Of a stretch of DNA of 64,000 nucleotides, positions 41,243-50,158 are shown piece by piece. Position 1 is the first letter of the stretch; each line of letters begins with the position of its first letter. The notes under the pieces were generated by a model. That model was not told the origin of the DNA and made no database searches. It saw nothing but the letters and a program-made list of their open reading frames with translations. Source of the stretch: Pontibacter litorisediminis (GTDB lineage Bacteria > Bacteroidota > Bacteroidia > Cytophagales > Hymenobacteraceae); contig NZ_JARDUA010000004.1 in assembly GCF_029360645.1 (NCBI RefSeq), positions 1 to 64,000 on the forward strand. Reading direction: 5' to 3'. A program made the position numbers and the translations under genes.

Positions 41243-41797
41243 ATGAAGACGAAACTGCTGCTCCCGCTGCTGGGTGCCCTCTCCTACTTTTCCTCTCCTG
41301 CGCAGGCACAAGACGATGCTCCCACTTCTAAACCCCGGGCTATGGCGCCCTATAAAACCTCTCTCGGCCTCCACTCCACCTGGGGCGGCCCATCCGGCTT
41401 CTCCTCCGAGCTTCGCCTGAAGCGCTTCGTTAGCCCACAGTCGGCGCTGGAGCTGCAGGTGGGGCAGTGGCAGTACCAAGGCGCCTACCAGGCCTCGCTG
41501 CACTACCTGTGGCAGCCGCAGCTGCTCACCTCCAGCCGCATCAGGCCCTACGCAGGCATCGGCATTGGAGCCGTGGGCAGCACACGCGGCCTGTTTAACG
41601 AGAAGCAGGACATGGTGGTACGTGCCGTGGCCCTCACTTCCATCGGCATTGAGTATACTTTCCCGAAACTGCCGCTGGCCATCTCCGTGGACTACCGCCA
41701 TACGCTGATCCGTTTTAACGCCCACACGTTCAACGCCATTAACGACAATAACCATAACACACTGAGCGTTGGCCTGAAGTACACGTTCGGGAAGTAG
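41243..41797 (+). CDS. Predicted outer-membrane beta-barrel protein
   Basis: 184 residues with a signal peptide (1-22, ending AQAQ). The mature part has alternating strands, SSELRLKRFVSPQSALELQVGQWQYQGAYQASLHYLWQP, a Gly-rich PYAGIGIGAVGS and a C-terminal aromatic strand NTLSVGLKYTFGK that suits BAM-dependent insertion. It resembles small OmpW/OmpX-like barrels of Bacteroidota without a known role. It diverges from purM and is monocistronic. Confidence 0.72.
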   Translation: MKTKLLLPLLGALSYFSSPAQAQDDAPTSKPRAMAPYKTSLGLHSTWGGPSGFSSELRLKRFVSPQSALELQVGQWQYQGAYQASLHYLWQPQLLTSSRIRPYAGIGIGAVGSTRGLFNEKQDMVVRAVALTSIGIEYTFPKLPLAISVDYRHTLIRFNAHTFNAINDNNHNTLSVGLKYTFGK

Positions 41798-41892
41798 TTT
41801 ATACTTTGGATGGCGCTTTTGTTTAGCGAGAGTTTTGCAGTGCCGCCCCTACCCTTTTCTCGAAGCAAGTCTGGGATTTGCTGCTTAGCTAA

Positions 41893-41963
41893 GGAGGGGA
41901 GCCTGTAACTGCTTTGGCTCAAGTATAAGTTTCATGGCGACTGGCGTAGCATCAGCAGAAGCA
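41893..41963 (+). repeat. 71-nt intergenic module, copy R5
   Basis: Aligns without gaps to 62570-62640 on the same strand, 60 of 71 positions identical by hand, from GGAGGGGAGCCTGT to AGCATCAGCAGAAGCA, and contains AAGTATAAGTTTCAT. The surrounding gap (41798-42024) also has a fragment of the CCCCTACCC block. Confidence 0.75.
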
Positions 41964-41973
41964 AGCATAAAAA

Positions 41974-42003
41974 AGGCCGCACAAGTATAAACTCATGCGG
42001 CCT
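41974..42003 (-). terminator. Terminator after the PorE-like gene
   Basis: AGGCCGCA pairs with TGCGGCCT around a 14-nt loop containing AAGTATA. T run on the minus-strand exit side. Confidence 0.8.
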
Positions 42004-42024
42004 CTCCTTGTAGCGCTACACTGA

Positions 42025-43971
42025 TTACTCCTGTATACGTACCACTTTGAATTCGGTGCGGCGGTTGCGCTGATGTTGCTCCTCGGTCTTCGCGTTTTTC
42101 ACGACCGGGCGGCTCTCGCCGTAACCCTTGGCGGTGATGCGCGAGCGATCAATCCCTTTTGAGATGATATATTCCACGGCAGACTCGGCTCGGCGCTGCG
42201 ACAGGTCCTGGTTGTAGACATCGGAGCCGCGGGCGTCGGTGTGGGAGCTAAGCTCTATGGAAATGGTGGGGTTGTCCAGCAGGATCTGCACCAGCTTGTC
42301 CAGCTCCACGGCTGCGTCCGGGCGGATGTTGGCTTTGTCGAAGTCGTAGAAGATGTTCTCCAGTACAATCGGCTTCTCTTTCACAATCTCGTTCAGCACC
42401 AGCGTAGCCGTCAGGCGCACTTCGTTTATAGGGTCTTTCAGCTCGCTTTGGGGCGGCATTTTGCCTTCTGTGGTCACACGCTGGCGGGCGGTGAAGAAGT
42501 TTGGCTTCTCGGCCACTAGAGAATAAGTAGAGGCTGAGTCGAGCGGGAAGGAGAACTTGCCCTCGGCATCGGTGCTGGCCATGGCAATCTGCTTGCCCGT
42601 CTCATCCTGCAGTATAACGGTGTTGTTTGGTACTGCCGTACGCTGGCGGGCGCCCTCGCGCAACTGGTACAGCGTGCCGTCCACGAAGAACTTCACCAGC
42701 TTGCGGTCGCTGCGCACAAAGCGGTATAGGTCGTCGCCGCCTTTGCCGCCATCGCGGTTAGACGAGAAGAAGCCAAACTGCTCGTTCACAAAGTACATCC
42801 CGAAATCATCGCCCGGAGAGTTTACGGGCCTGCCCAGGTTCACCGGCTTACCGTTCTCGATGCGGAACAGGTCGAGATTGCCCAGGCCTGGCAGGCCATC
42901 AGAGGCAATGTACACTGTGCCATCCGGCCCCACCGAGACAAAGCTCTCGTTGCCGGGTGTGTTGATGCCTGGCCCCAGGTTTTCGGGCGCCGTAAAGCGG
43001 CCGTTATCGTCTAGGGTTGATTTATAGATGTCGGTGCCGCCCAAGCCTCCTCTGCGGCTAGAGGAGAAGTACAGCGTCTTGCCATCCGGGGTAAAGGCCG
43101 GGGAAGAGTCCCAAGCTTCGGGATCATTTATACTGAGCAGCTTCGGCTCCGTCCAGCCGTTGGCGCGGCGGTTCGTCACGAACAGGTCCACGTTGCGGCG
43201 GCCCTTTTTGGTGCCCTCGTTGCCGCGGGCAAACACCATGGTGCCGCCATCGTTGGTAAAGGTGGCGAAGGCCTCGTGCAGCTCCGTGTTGTTGATGCTT
43301 TCATACTTGTGCACGGCACCGCCCATCTCGGCGGCAGAGTCGGTGAGGGTGGTGGTGTAGATGTCCAAGAGACCCTCGCCATTGCCTAGGTACTCTTTGC
43401 CGGGGCCGCGTGTGGAGGAGAAGACCAGCTCGTTGCCCAACACATAGGGGGCAAACTCAGAACCGTCGGTGTTCAGCGCCTCCAGGTTCTGCACCTTAAA
43501 GCGCTCGCCCAGGCCCAGTATCTCGTTTAGCTGCTGCAGGTTCTCCAGCTCGCGCACCGCCATGGAGCGCAGCTGTGGCGTAGTGGCCACCTGCACATAC
43601 TCGCCCATGCGGCGCAGCGCCTCCTCGTACTTTCCGTTTGCCTTCAGGGCCAGCGGGTAGTAAAAATAGGCGTCCTCTTTCCGGTAGTTGGCGTCTATGG
43701 CGGCCTTATAGTAGGGCTCTGCCTCAGCCAGGCGGTTGGAGCGGCGGTAAGCCTCCGCTATCTTATAGTTCACCTCGCCGGCGTTGCCAGTCTTGCCCAA
43801 GGCTTGCTTGTAGAACTCTATGGCCCGCTCATACTCCTCCTGCCCAAAACGCTTGTCGCCTTTGCTTAGGTATTGGCTGGCGCAGCTGCTGAGCACCAGC
43901 AAAAGCAGCACTATAAAACCGGTGTATTGCAGTTGTCTTGCCAGGGGCTTTAATCGAAGCATGTTGTGCAT
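42025..43971 (-). CDS. OmpA-family lipoprotein with TPR, beta-propeller and carboxypeptidase-like domains (PorE-like)
   Basis: About 648 residues. The lipobox LVLSSC puts the lipid anchor near residue 30. TPR-like helices (about 35-150: YERAIEFYKQALGKTGNAGEVNYKIAEAYRR) come first, then PD40/WD40-like propeller blades (about 160-420: SPAFTPDGKTLYFSSSRRGGLGGTDIYKS), a carboxypeptidase-regulatory beta domain (about 450-530) and a C-terminal OmpA domain (ELSSHTDARGSDVYNQDLSQRRAESAVEYI, ITAKGYGESRPV) that should bind peptidoglycan. This domain order is that of PorE, a type IX secretion and gliding component, but several paralogs share it. The start may be ATG 43971 or 43962; both precede the same signal peptide. 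Confidence 0.88.
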   Translation of the reverse strand: MHNMLRLKPLARQLQYTGFIVLLLLVLSSCASQYLSKGDKRFGQEEYERAIEFYKQALGKTGNAGEVNYKIAEAYRRSNRLAEAEPYYKAAIDANYRKEDAYFYYPLALKANGKYEEALRRMGEYVQVATTPQLRSMAVRELENLQQLNEILGLGERFKVQNLEALNTDGSEFAPYVLGNELVFSSTRGPGKEYLGNGEGLLDIYTTTLTDSAAEMGGAVHKYESINNTELHEAFATFTNDGGTMVFARGNEGTKKGRRNVDLFVTNRRANGWTEPKLLSINDPEAWDSSPAFTPDGKTLYFSSSRRGGLGGTDIYKSTLDDNGRFTAPENLGPGINTPGNESFVSVGPDGTVYIASDGLPGLGNLDLFRIENGKPVNLGRPVNSPGDDFGMYFVNEQFGFFSSNRDGGKGGDDLYRFVRSDRKLVKFFVDGTLYQLREGARQRTAVPNNTVILQDETGKQIAMASTDAEGKFSFPLDSASTYSLVAEKPNFFTARQRVTTEGKMPPQSELKDPINEVRLTATLVLNEIVKEKPIVLENIFYDFDKANIRPDAAVELDKLVQILLDNPTISIELSSHTDARGSDVYNQDLSQRRAESAVEYIISKGIDRSRITAKGYGESRPVVKNAKTEEQHQRNRRTEFKVVRIQE

Positions 43972-43998
43972 GAACAAGTATGGTTAAGGTTAGCCGGA

Positions 43999-44481
43999 TC
44001 AGAAGTAGCGGGAAAGCCAGCTGTCGCCGGCCGGCCGTGGCCATGCCTGCTGCAACTCCCCGTAATGGGTTATAAGCGTATCGAAGTATAAAGTTTCCTG
44101 ATTAATATCGCCGGCGGCTACTTTGCCTTTCAGCTCTGGCATGCTCACCAGCGCTACCTCCCCCTCTTTCTCGAAAGCCAGCTGCGTGCGGTCCATAAAC
44201 GACAGCCCGTAGCGCTGCTCCAGCTCCCGCACAAACCGCACTGAGGCATCTATAGAGCAACCGCTGGCGGCGGTTGCCTCCTCGTTGTTGGCCAGCACCA
44301 GGAATCGCCCGTGCAGCAGCGCCGCCGAGGACTGCAAACCTTTTCCGTGGCTGCTCCACTCGGTAGCAAAACGCTCCAGCAGCGGCTCTATGTCAGTCTG
44401 CTCCGCCTCCGTTAAAGGTCTGCTGGCCTGGTAAATCCAGATACGCGCCTGCGGGGGCAGTTGGTCAAACGGAATATACAT
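43999..44481 (-). CDS. Conserved Bacteroidota protein of unknown function
   Basis: 160 residues from ATG 44481 (MYIPFDQLPPQARIWIYQASRPL). The upstream in-frame extension to 44520 is Asn/Gln-rich and unlikely. Conserved-looking parts are FATEWSSHGKGLQSSAALLHGRFLVLA, ASGCSIDASVRFVRELEQRYG and DRTQLAFEKEG. Homologues are often labelled ABC transporter ATPase, but no Walker motif is present and the label should not be copied. It follows the two Fe-S genes on the same strand and may be co-transcribed with them. No signal peptide or membrane segment is seen. Confidence 0.75.
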   Translation of the reverse strand: MYIPFDQLPPQARIWIYQASRPLTEAEQTDIEPLLERFATEWSSHGKGLQSSAALLHGRFLVLANNEEATAASGCSIDASVRFVRELEQRYGLSFMDRTQLAFEKEGEVALVSMPELKGKVAAGDINQETLYFDTLITHYGELQQAWPRPAGDSWLSRYF

Positions 44482-44573
44482 AATTAATTGTTGAATTATT
44501 GGTTGTTGATTGTTGCTCATTCATCGCTCTATGAAGTATACCCCCACAGCAACTAACTAGCAGCAAGCAACAA

Positions 44574-45392
44574 TTATTTAGAAAGCCCTTCGGCTTGGGC
44601 AATGAGCTCGGCGATATCGAACACTTTTACGCTTTCTTCCTGCTCCTTGTTCTTTACGCCATCGTTCATCATCACCATGCAGAACGGGCAGGCCGTAGCG
44701 ATCACGCCGTTACCGGCTCCTAGTGTGGCCAGCGCCTCTTCCGTACGTTCTACGTTAATGTCTTTTCTGCCTGGCTCCGGCTCTTTAAACATCTGGGCGC
44801 CACCGGCACCGCAGCACAGGCCGTTGGCGCGGCTGCGCTTCATCTCCACCAGGTCGGCATCCAGGGCCGCCAGCACGTCGCGCGGCGCCTCATAGATATC
44901 GTTGGCGCGGCCCAGGTAGCAGGAGTCGTGGTAGGTAATACGCTTGCCTTTAAAAGCCTCGCCTCCCTGCACCTTCACCTTGCCTTCGTTTATGAGCTGC
45001 TGCAGGAACGTGGAGTGGTGGATCACCTCGTAGTTTCCGCCCAGGTCCGGGTACTCGTTTTTGATGGTGTTGAAGCAGTGCGGGCAAGCCGTTACGATCT
45101 TCTTCACGTTGTAAGCGTTCAGCACCTCTATGTTGGTAAGTGCCTGCATCTGGAACAGGAACTCGTTGCCGGCACGCTTGGCGGGCTCGCCGGTGCAGCT
45201 TTCCTCGGTGCCTAGTACAGCGTATTTCACGCCTACGTGCTCCAGAATCTGCACAAAGGCACGGGTAACTCTTTTATAGCGGTCGTCGAAGGAGCCGGCA
45301 CAGCCAACCCAAAAAAGCACTTCTGGTTCCTCGCCATTGGCAGCCATCTGGGCCATGGTCGGCACCTTTACTAATCTTTTATTCTCTTCCAT
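44574..45392 (-). CDS. Cysteine-rich (CCG-domain) heterodisulfide-reductase-like protein
   Basis: 272 residues from ATG 45392 with two CCG domains, the fold that binds unusual Fe-S clusters in HdrB, GlpC and SdhE-type subunits. The first has VGCAGSFDDRYKRV, ESCTGEPAKRAGNE and TACPHCFNTIKNEYP; the second has YHDSCYLGRANDIYEAPRDVL, GLCCGAGGAQMF and ATACPFCMVMM. It pairs with the membrane Fe-S protein encoded directly upstream (45496-46869), and together they probably pass electrons between a quinone or membrane carrier and a soluble partner. The physiological donor and acceptor are unknown. Confidence 0.88.
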   Translation of the reverse strand: MEENKRLVKVPTMAQMAANGEEPEVLFWVGCAGSFDDRYKRVTRAFVQILEHVGVKYAVLGTEESCTGEPAKRAGNEFLFQMQALTNIEVLNAYNVKKIVTACPHCFNTIKNEYPDLGGNYEVIHHSTFLQQLINEGKVKVQGGEAFKGKRITYHDSCYLGRANDIYEAPRDVLAALDADLVEMKRSRANGLCCGAGGAQMFKEPEPGRKDINVERTEEALATLGAGNGVIATACPFCMVMMNDGVKNKEQEESVKVFDIAELIAQAEGLSK

Positions 45393-45495
45393 CTGATTAT
45401 TTGTAACGGACAAAGGACTTGTTGACAAAAGATAAAGGACTCCATTCGAAGGGCCCTCAAGTAGTCTTTTGTCCTCTGTCTAAAAATTCTTTTAT

Positions 45496-46869
45496 CTAGT
45501 TTTTAGAAGGCACATACAGCTCCTCGGACCAGTTAAAGCGGTCGGATGCCGGGAAGGCCCACGGCGCACCGTTGTTCTCGATGTTGGTGAACATGGCGTT
45601 CAGCGAGGCTGGCGCGGCAGACTCCTCCAGTACCAGGTAACGGCGCAGGTCCATGATCGTGGACAGCTGGTCGATGTTCACTGGGCAGGACTCCACGCAG
45701 GCGTTGCAGGTAGTACAGGCCCACAGCTCCTCCGGCGTAATGTAGCCGCGCAGCAACGTCTTCTCATCGGTTGTCGCCACGCGCTCCTCGCCCAGCTCCT
45801 TGTAGTGGTTCGGCGCGAAAATGGCCGGGTGCTCCCCTTTCTCCTCCATGCGGTCGCGGGTATCCATCACGATCTTTCGCGGCGAGAGCAGCTTGCCAGT
45901 AAGGTTGGCCGGGCAAACCGAAGTACAGCGGCCGCACTCTGTACAAGTATAAGAGTCCATCAGCTGCTTCCAGGTCAGGTCTTCCACGTCTTTGGCGCCA
46001 AAGCGCTGCATCACCGGGTTGCCCTCCGCGTCTACCTCCGGGGCGGGCGGCTGGTAACTCGGGTCCAGCATGGCTTTGATCTCGTGCGTGATGGCTGGGT
46101 TTGTCGTGAACTTGCCTTTCGGCACTAACTTGGAGTAGTACACGTTCGGGAAGGCCATGATGATGTGGAAGTGCTTAGAGCTTGGCAGGTAGTTCATGAA
46201 GGCAAGTATGCCCAGGATGTGGAACCACCATCCTACCTTGGCTATGATGTACAGCTGCTCCGGGTCACTACCGAAAGCATCCACAAAAAACTGGCTCACG
46301 GGATAGGCCCCCACCACTTCATCGCCGGCAAGCTGCACCCGCTTCAGGTCAGCGGTATTGAACACAAAGAGCGCCAGCATCAGCACAATCTCTGTGATCA
46401 GGATAATGTTGGCGTCCAGCTTAGGCCAGGCGCGCAGCTCCGGTCCGTTTGCGAGCCGTGGCACCTTGGTTACATTGCGCCTCCACAGGAACATCACACA
46501 GGCGATAATCACCAGCGCGGCCAGTATCTCGTTCAATGCCATCAGGCCGCTGTAAAGCGGGCCGACAAAGCCCAGCACGCGGTGCGTTCCGAAGATACCG
46601 TCGATCAGGATCTCCAGCACCTCGATGTTAATCACGATAAAGCCAACGTACACAAACAGGTGCAACACCGCCGGCAGCATGCGCTTAAACATTTTCTGCT
46701 GCCCGAAAGCCACCAACAGCGTTTTGTTGATACGCTCAGACGGGTTGTCCGAAATATCAACATCGCGTCCCATCAGGACGTTTTTGCGGATCTTGCGGAT
46801 CTGCCATATAAACAACCCGATGCCAACGGCAGCCACAACCAAAAAGATGATGTTCTCTATTCCTATCAC
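45496..46869 (-). CDS. Membrane-bound 4Fe-4S oxidoreductase (HdrC/GlpC-like with a NarI-like membrane part)
   Basis: 457 residues. The N-terminal half has about five to six membrane helices (first IENIIFLVVAAVGIGLFIWQI) with histidines suited to heme or quinone binding (VLHLFVYVGF, GWWFHILGI). The C-terminal half has two 4Fe-4S motifs, CTECGRCTSVCP and CTTCNACVESCP, both complete CxxCxxCxxxCP. It is the likely membrane partner of the CCG protein in the next gene; the pair resembles the membrane-linked HdrDE / DsrMK style of electron transfer. Known in Bacteroidota mostly from genome annotation, so the pathway is inference. Confidence 0.88.
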   Translation of the reverse strand: MIGIENIIFLVVAAVGIGLFIWQIRKIRKNVLMGRDVDISDNPSERINKTLLVAFGQQKMFKRMLPAVLHLFVYVGFIVINIEVLEILIDGIFGTHRVLGFVGPLYSGLMALNEILAALVIIACVMFLWRRNVTKVPRLANGPELRAWPKLDANIILITEIVLMLALFVFNTADLKRVQLAGDEVVGAYPVSQFFVDAFGSDPEQLYIIAKVGWWFHILGILAFMNYLPSSKHFHIIMAFPNVYYSKLVPKGKFTTNPAITHEIKAMLDPSYQPPAPEVDAEGNPVMQRFGAKDVEDLTWKQLMDSYTCTECGRCTSVCPANLTGKLLSPRKIVMDTRDRMEEKGEHPAIFAPNHYKELGEERVATTDEKTLLRGYITPEELWACTTCNACVESCPVNIDQLSTIMDLRRYLVLEESAAPASLNAMFTNIENNGAPWAFPASDRFNWSEELYVPSKN

Positions 46870-46971
46870 GGCAAATTATTCGTTATACATACTAATTTAT
46901 AGATAAAGATAGCAGAATCTTGAGAAAGATGTACGCCAGCGCACTTTTTTAAAATATTTTTCTGCCGAATG

Positions 46972-47002
46972 TTTGCTACTTAAAAATTGGTTACTACTTT
47001 TG
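46972..47002 (+). promoter_or_regulatory. tRNA-Phe promoter
   Basis: TTTG (46972-46975), a 19-nt spacer and TACTTTTG (46995-47002) match the Bacteroidota consensus. Transcription would begin near 47008. Confidence 0.8.
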
Positions 47003-47038
47003 CATACCCTTTCGGAACAAGGGGACACAACAAGAGCT

Positions 47039-47111
47039 GGTGATGTAGCTCAGTTGGTAGAGCAAAGGACTGAAAATCCTTGTGTCGGTGGTTCGATTCC
47101 ACTCATCACCA
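47039..47111 (+). tRNA. tRNA-Phe(GAA)
   Basis: A 73-nt cloverleaf with acceptor GGTGATG/CATCACC, discriminator A, D-arm GCTCAGTTGGTAGAGC, anticodon loop CTGAAAA (anticodon GAA) and T-arm with GTTCGATTC. CCA is not encoded. Confidence 0.97.
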
Positions 47112-47113
47112 CG

Positions 47114-47144
47114 AAACCCTCACTTTAACCGGTGAGGGTTTTTT
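47114..47144 (+). terminator. Terminator after tRNA-Phe
   Basis: AAACCCTCAC pairs with GTGAGGGTTT, then a T run. Confidence 0.88.
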
Positions 47145-47276
47145 GTTTTTATACCCCCTGGTAAAACCGGCACTTCCTATACTTTGTTTCCGCCCCTGCA
47201 GTTGTAAAAACCGCATTATGCCCTTCGCCATGGTTTTTATACTTTAGCCTCAGAACCGCACCAACACCATCCTGCC

Positions 47277-47390
47277 ATGAAGAACAGAATATACTGGAGC
47301 GCCATCTTTGCCGGCATGTCGGCCGGCATCGGCACGGTGCTCCTGCTCTCGCTTGTTTACCTTTTGTTCATCCAGCCCATACAATTTTAA
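47277..47390 (+). CDS. 37-residue single-span membrane peptide upstream of tlpA
   Basis: ATG at 47277 and stop TAA at 47388-47390 give MKNRIYWSAIFAGMSAGIGT plus a hydrophobic stretch to VYLLFIQPIQF. The two positive residues at the N-terminus, a Gly/Ala/Leu-rich helix and the 4-nt gap to the following tlpA-type ATG suggest a real small gene or a coupling leader. It is too short for normal gene finders. Function unknown. Confidence 0.5.
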   Translation: MKNRIYWSAIFAGMSAGIGTVLLLSLVYLLFIQPIQF

Positions 47391-47394
47391 CAGC

Positions 47395-47901
47395 ATGACG
47401 CGAAGGAGAATGTTTTGGGCTGCCTATGCCGTGGGCTTTGCCGTAGCCGCCGTTATCGCGGTGTTTGCCTTTACCATGCTCAACAGGCTAGTGCCACGGC
47501 AGGTAGACTGGCAGGCGCTGGAGCTTACCAGCCTGGAAGGGGAGCCGGTAAGCCTGGAGGACTACCGGGGCAAGCCGCTGCTGGTGAACGTGTGGGCTAC
47601 CTGGTGCAAGCCTTGCCTGAAGGAGATGCCGGCCATGGAGGCGCTGCGGCAAAACCTGCCAGACAAGATTTCTATACTTACCGTGTCAGATGAGGAGGTG
47701 GAGAAGCTGCTGAAGTTCCGCCAGAGGAAGGGCTATACGTTTACCTACCTCCGCGCCACCAAGCCGCTAGCCACGCAATCGCTCACTATCTTCCCCACCA
47801 CGTACTTGCTCGACAGCAAGGGCGAAGTAGCAGCCATATACATTGGTGCCCAGGAGTGGAACGGCGAGGCGTTTCGGGAGAAGGTGCTGCAAATGAACTA
47901 A
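47395..47901 (+). CDS. TlpA-like membrane-anchored thioredoxin
   Basis: 168 residues from ATG 47395: a membrane anchor (about 7-27) and a periplasmic thioredoxin fold of the TlpA/ResA group with the redox motif WCKPC (C71, C74) and cis-proline region FPTTYLLD. Probably reduces disulfides outside the cytoplasm, for example on apocytochromes or lipoproteins. The alternative upstream start at 47308 would read through the 37-residue peptide in another frame and is rejected. It ends in a 4-nt convergent overlap with the DnaJ-TPR gene. Confidence 0.88.
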   Translation: MTRRRMFWAAYAVGFAVAAVIAVFAFTMLNRLVPRQVDWQALELTSLEGEPVSLEDYRGKPLLVNVWATWCKPCLKEMPAMEALRQNLPDKISILTVSDEEVEKLLKFRQRKGYTFTYLRATKPLATQSLTIFPTTYLLDSKGEVAAIYIGAQEWNGEAFREKVLQMN

Positions 47902-49001
47902 GGCTGGCATTTGGCCCGCAGCTCCAGCAGCGCCGCGCTATACCCCAGCTCGTAGGCTTGGGAGAAGTGCACACACGCTGAGTCTGCCAGCTGCTGCTCC
48001 ATCTCGGTGCGGCCCAGCAGGTAATACAGGCGGCCATTGGCTTTATCGGCAACAAGGCCGGCCCGGTAATCCTGCTCCGACTGCCCCCACTGCCCCTGCT
48101 TATAGTAGGCAAAGCCCCGGAACGTTAATGCCTCCACCTGCTCTGGCCCGATGCTGCTATTGCGCAGGAACGTGCTCAAGTCAGTGATAGCGTCCTCATA
48201 CCGGTGCAGGTAAAAGAGGCGCACCTCCCCACGCTTCAGGTAGGCGAGCCACAGCCTATCGTTCAGCTCCAGCGCCCTTGTCAGGTCTTCCTCGGCCTGC
48301 TGGTACTGCTCCAGCTGCTGCAGGCTGCGCCCACGCATGTAGTATACTTGCGCCGAGGGCTGCTCCTGTAGCGATATGGTCTTGTTCAGGTCCTGCAGCG
48401 CCGAGGTATAGTTCTCGTAGACATCCAGCTCGATCATGGCGCGGGCCTCGTAGGCGGCCGCCTTATCCGGAATAAAGTCAATGGCATCCGTAAGCAGGCG
48501 ATGGGCGCTGGTGTACTTGCCGTCGGCAATGTAAGTGAGGGCTGTTTTATACTTGTCCTCCCCGGCAATGTGGTCCATCACGGTTTTAAGCAGCAGGCTG
48601 AAAAGGATGAGCCCGCCGGCAAAGGCCAGTGTAATATACCAGTCTTTGCGGGAAAAGCTGTTGCTCTTGGGCTGGCGCTTCTTGTAGTGGCGCTCGCTTA
48701 CGCCGGCCGGCTCGCGGGTGGTGTAATGGCGCGGGTCGTAGCGCCGCGGCTGGTGCTGCATCACGGCACGGTACTGCTGCTCGCGCTGGTACTGCAGCCG
48801 CAGATCATACATGGCGCGCTTGCTCGGGACAGACAGCACCTGGTAGGCGGCGTTCACCTGCTTGAACATCTCCTCGGCAAGCACGTTGCCCGGGTTCTTG
48901 TCGGGGTGATACTTGATGGCGAGCCGCTTGTACGCTGCCTTTACCTCCTGCGCCGAGGCCGTATGGCTTACACCTAAAACTTGGTAGTGGTTATGGTTCA
49001 A
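47898..49001 (-). CDS. DnaJ-domain membrane protein with TPR repeats
   Basis: 367 residues: an N-terminal J domain (2-65) with the HPD motif (H32-D34) in YHPDKNPGN, a basic linker, one membrane helix (about 123-142: [21 protein letters not shown]) and a C-terminal TPR array (about 150-360) with repeats such as [29 protein letters not shown]. It lacks the Gly/Phe and zinc-finger regions of DnaJ itself, so it is a type III J-protein that probably recruits DnaK to a membrane-associated client. Clients are unknown. Transcribed toward tlpA. Confidence 0.9.
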   Translation of the reverse strand: MNHNHYQVLGVSHTASAQEVKAAYKRLAIKYHPDKNPGNVLAEEMFKQVNAAYQVLSVPSKRAMYDLRLQYQREQQYRAVMQHQPRRYDPRHYTTREPAGVSERHYKKRQPKSNSFSRKDWYITLAFAGGLILFSLLLKTVMDHIAGEDKYKTALTYIADGKYTSAHRLLTDAIDFIPDKAAAYEARAMIELDVYENYTSALQDLNKTISLQEQPSAQVYYMRGRSLQQLEQYQQAEEDLTRALELNDRLWLAYLKRGEVRLFYLHRYEDAITDLSTFLRNSSIGPEQVEALTFRGFAYYKQGQWGQSEQDYRAGLVADKANGRLYYLLGRTEMEQQLADSACVHFSQAYELGYSAALLELRAKCQP

Positions 49002-49160
49002 GCAGGTAAAAATCTTTAGAGAAGAACAGTCTTAAATTTAACTAAACCTATACAATTAACCTCAAAATCCGTACTACAGTTTTAACAAGTTATACTTTAC
49101 GTAAATTTTTTAATCTACCCTCGTATACAGAACAAGTATCAAAAAAAGCAGAATAGAACT

Positions 49161-49544
49161 ATGGCTCTAGAACAAGATAACGGAACCCGCGAACGGAACC
49201 CTCACCTCATGGAGAACCTGATGGGGTACATTGATACCCGCATAGACATTATACGTCTGGAGATACAGGAAAAGCTGAAGGCTGCCCTTGTTGGCGCCAT
49301 GCACGGCGTTTTGCTGGGGGTTATCGCTTTCATGGTTCTTATCTTTGTAAACGTATTTCTGGGGCTGCTGCTAAACCACCTCCTCGACAGCTCTTTCTGG
49401 GGCTTTGGCATTGTGGCGCTCTTCTACATCATACTTTTAGTTATACTTGTAGTAGGCCTGGACAAGAAGGTGTTCCAAGGTATGGCCGACAAGGCATTCG
49501 ACAACACGATTTATAAATCAGACAAACGAGAGAAACACATATGA
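49161..49544 (+). CDS. Holin-like small membrane protein (DUF1469 type)
   Basis: 127 residues. A polar N-terminus with an amphipathic helix (LMGYIDTRIDIIRLEIQEKLK) precedes two membrane helices (about 42-66 and 73-97). This matches the phage-holin superfamily III / DUF1469 proteins, which in bacterial chromosomes are not phage genes. The stop overlaps the start of the next gene by 4 nt (ATGA), so the two are coupled. Function is unknown; a role in membrane organisation is often assumed. Confidence 0.75.
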   Translation: MALEQDNGTRERNPHLMENLMGYIDTRIDIIRLEIQEKLKAALVGAMHGVLLGVIAFMVLIFVNVFLGLLLNHLLDSSFWGFGIVALFYIILLVILVVGLDKKVFQGMADKAFDNTIYKSDKREKHI

Positions 49545-50158
49545 GCGAACTTAACAACCCATTGTTTGACAACGAGCGCGAGTTCTTAGAGCGGCAGAAG
49601 GAGGAGTATAAAAGAGCGCTGATGGGCGATGTTGACCAGATCAAATCGCAGGGGCAGGAAATCGGCAAGAAAGTGGCCATAGCGGGCGGCGTGCTATTCG
49701 CTGGTTGGCTGTTACGGCGCGCCTTCTCCGGCGGGGGCAAAAAGAAAGACAAGGCCGGCAAGAGAGGCAAGAAGCAGAAGCACGAGCCGCACGGCACGTT
49801 TGTGGCCGCCGCTTACCCGTCGCACTACACCTCTACCCCGTACATCGATTACGATTCTTATGTGCATGAGCAGGAGGACAGCTATACGTTGGCTTCGGAG
49901 CAGATGCCCCGCGCCACCCCGGCCGGAGACGTAAAAAAAAAGTCTGAGCCGTTCCTGAGCCCGAAGCTAAGCAAGGCCCTGCAGCAGCAGGTGCTGGCGC
50001 TGCTGATGATGTATGCCACCAAAAAGCTGGAAGAATACTTAAACAGTGTCTCTGAAAATAACGATATTGCGGCTAAGCCCACTACAGCTGAGCCTGTGGT
50101 AGCGGTTACTGAGATAGAGACAACCGAGTATATCGTTCCGGAGAAGGATGCCATTTAA
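49541..50158 (+). CDS. Uncharacterised protein coupled to the holin-like gene
   Basis: 205 residues with no family that I recognise. A charged N-terminal helix (about 10-40: EREFLERQKEEYKRALMGDVDQIKSQGQEIGKK) leads to one short hydrophobic segment (VAIAGGVLFAGWLLRRAF). A Lys/Gly-rich stretch with RGKKQKHEPHG, a disordered Tyr/Ser/Pro region and a helical segment near 155-185 (LQQQVLALLMMYATKKLEEYL) follow. It overlaps the upstream gene by 4 nt and the downstream GGGP-synthase gene by 11 nt, so the three form one unit. The two small membrane proteins may help anchor or regulate the lipid enzyme, which is inference from overlap only. Confidence 0.65.
   Translation: MSELNNPLFDNEREFLERQKEEYKRALMGDVDQIKSQGQEIGKKVAIAGGVLFAGWLLRRAFSGGGKKKDKAGKRGKKQKHEPHGTFVAAAYPSHYTSTPYIDYDSYVHEQEDSYTLASEQMPRATPAGDVKKKSEPFLSPKLSKALQQQVLALLMMYATKKLEEYLNSVSENNDIAAKPTTAEPVVAVTEIETTEYIVPEKDAI

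Noticed and set aside
43999-44481. ABC transporter ATPase label for the conserved protein
   Set aside because: No Walker A, Walker B or signature motif is present.
49161-49544. Holin-like gene as a prophage remnant
   Set aside because: No phage structural, lysis or integration genes nearby; DUF1469-type proteins are ordinary chromosomal genes.
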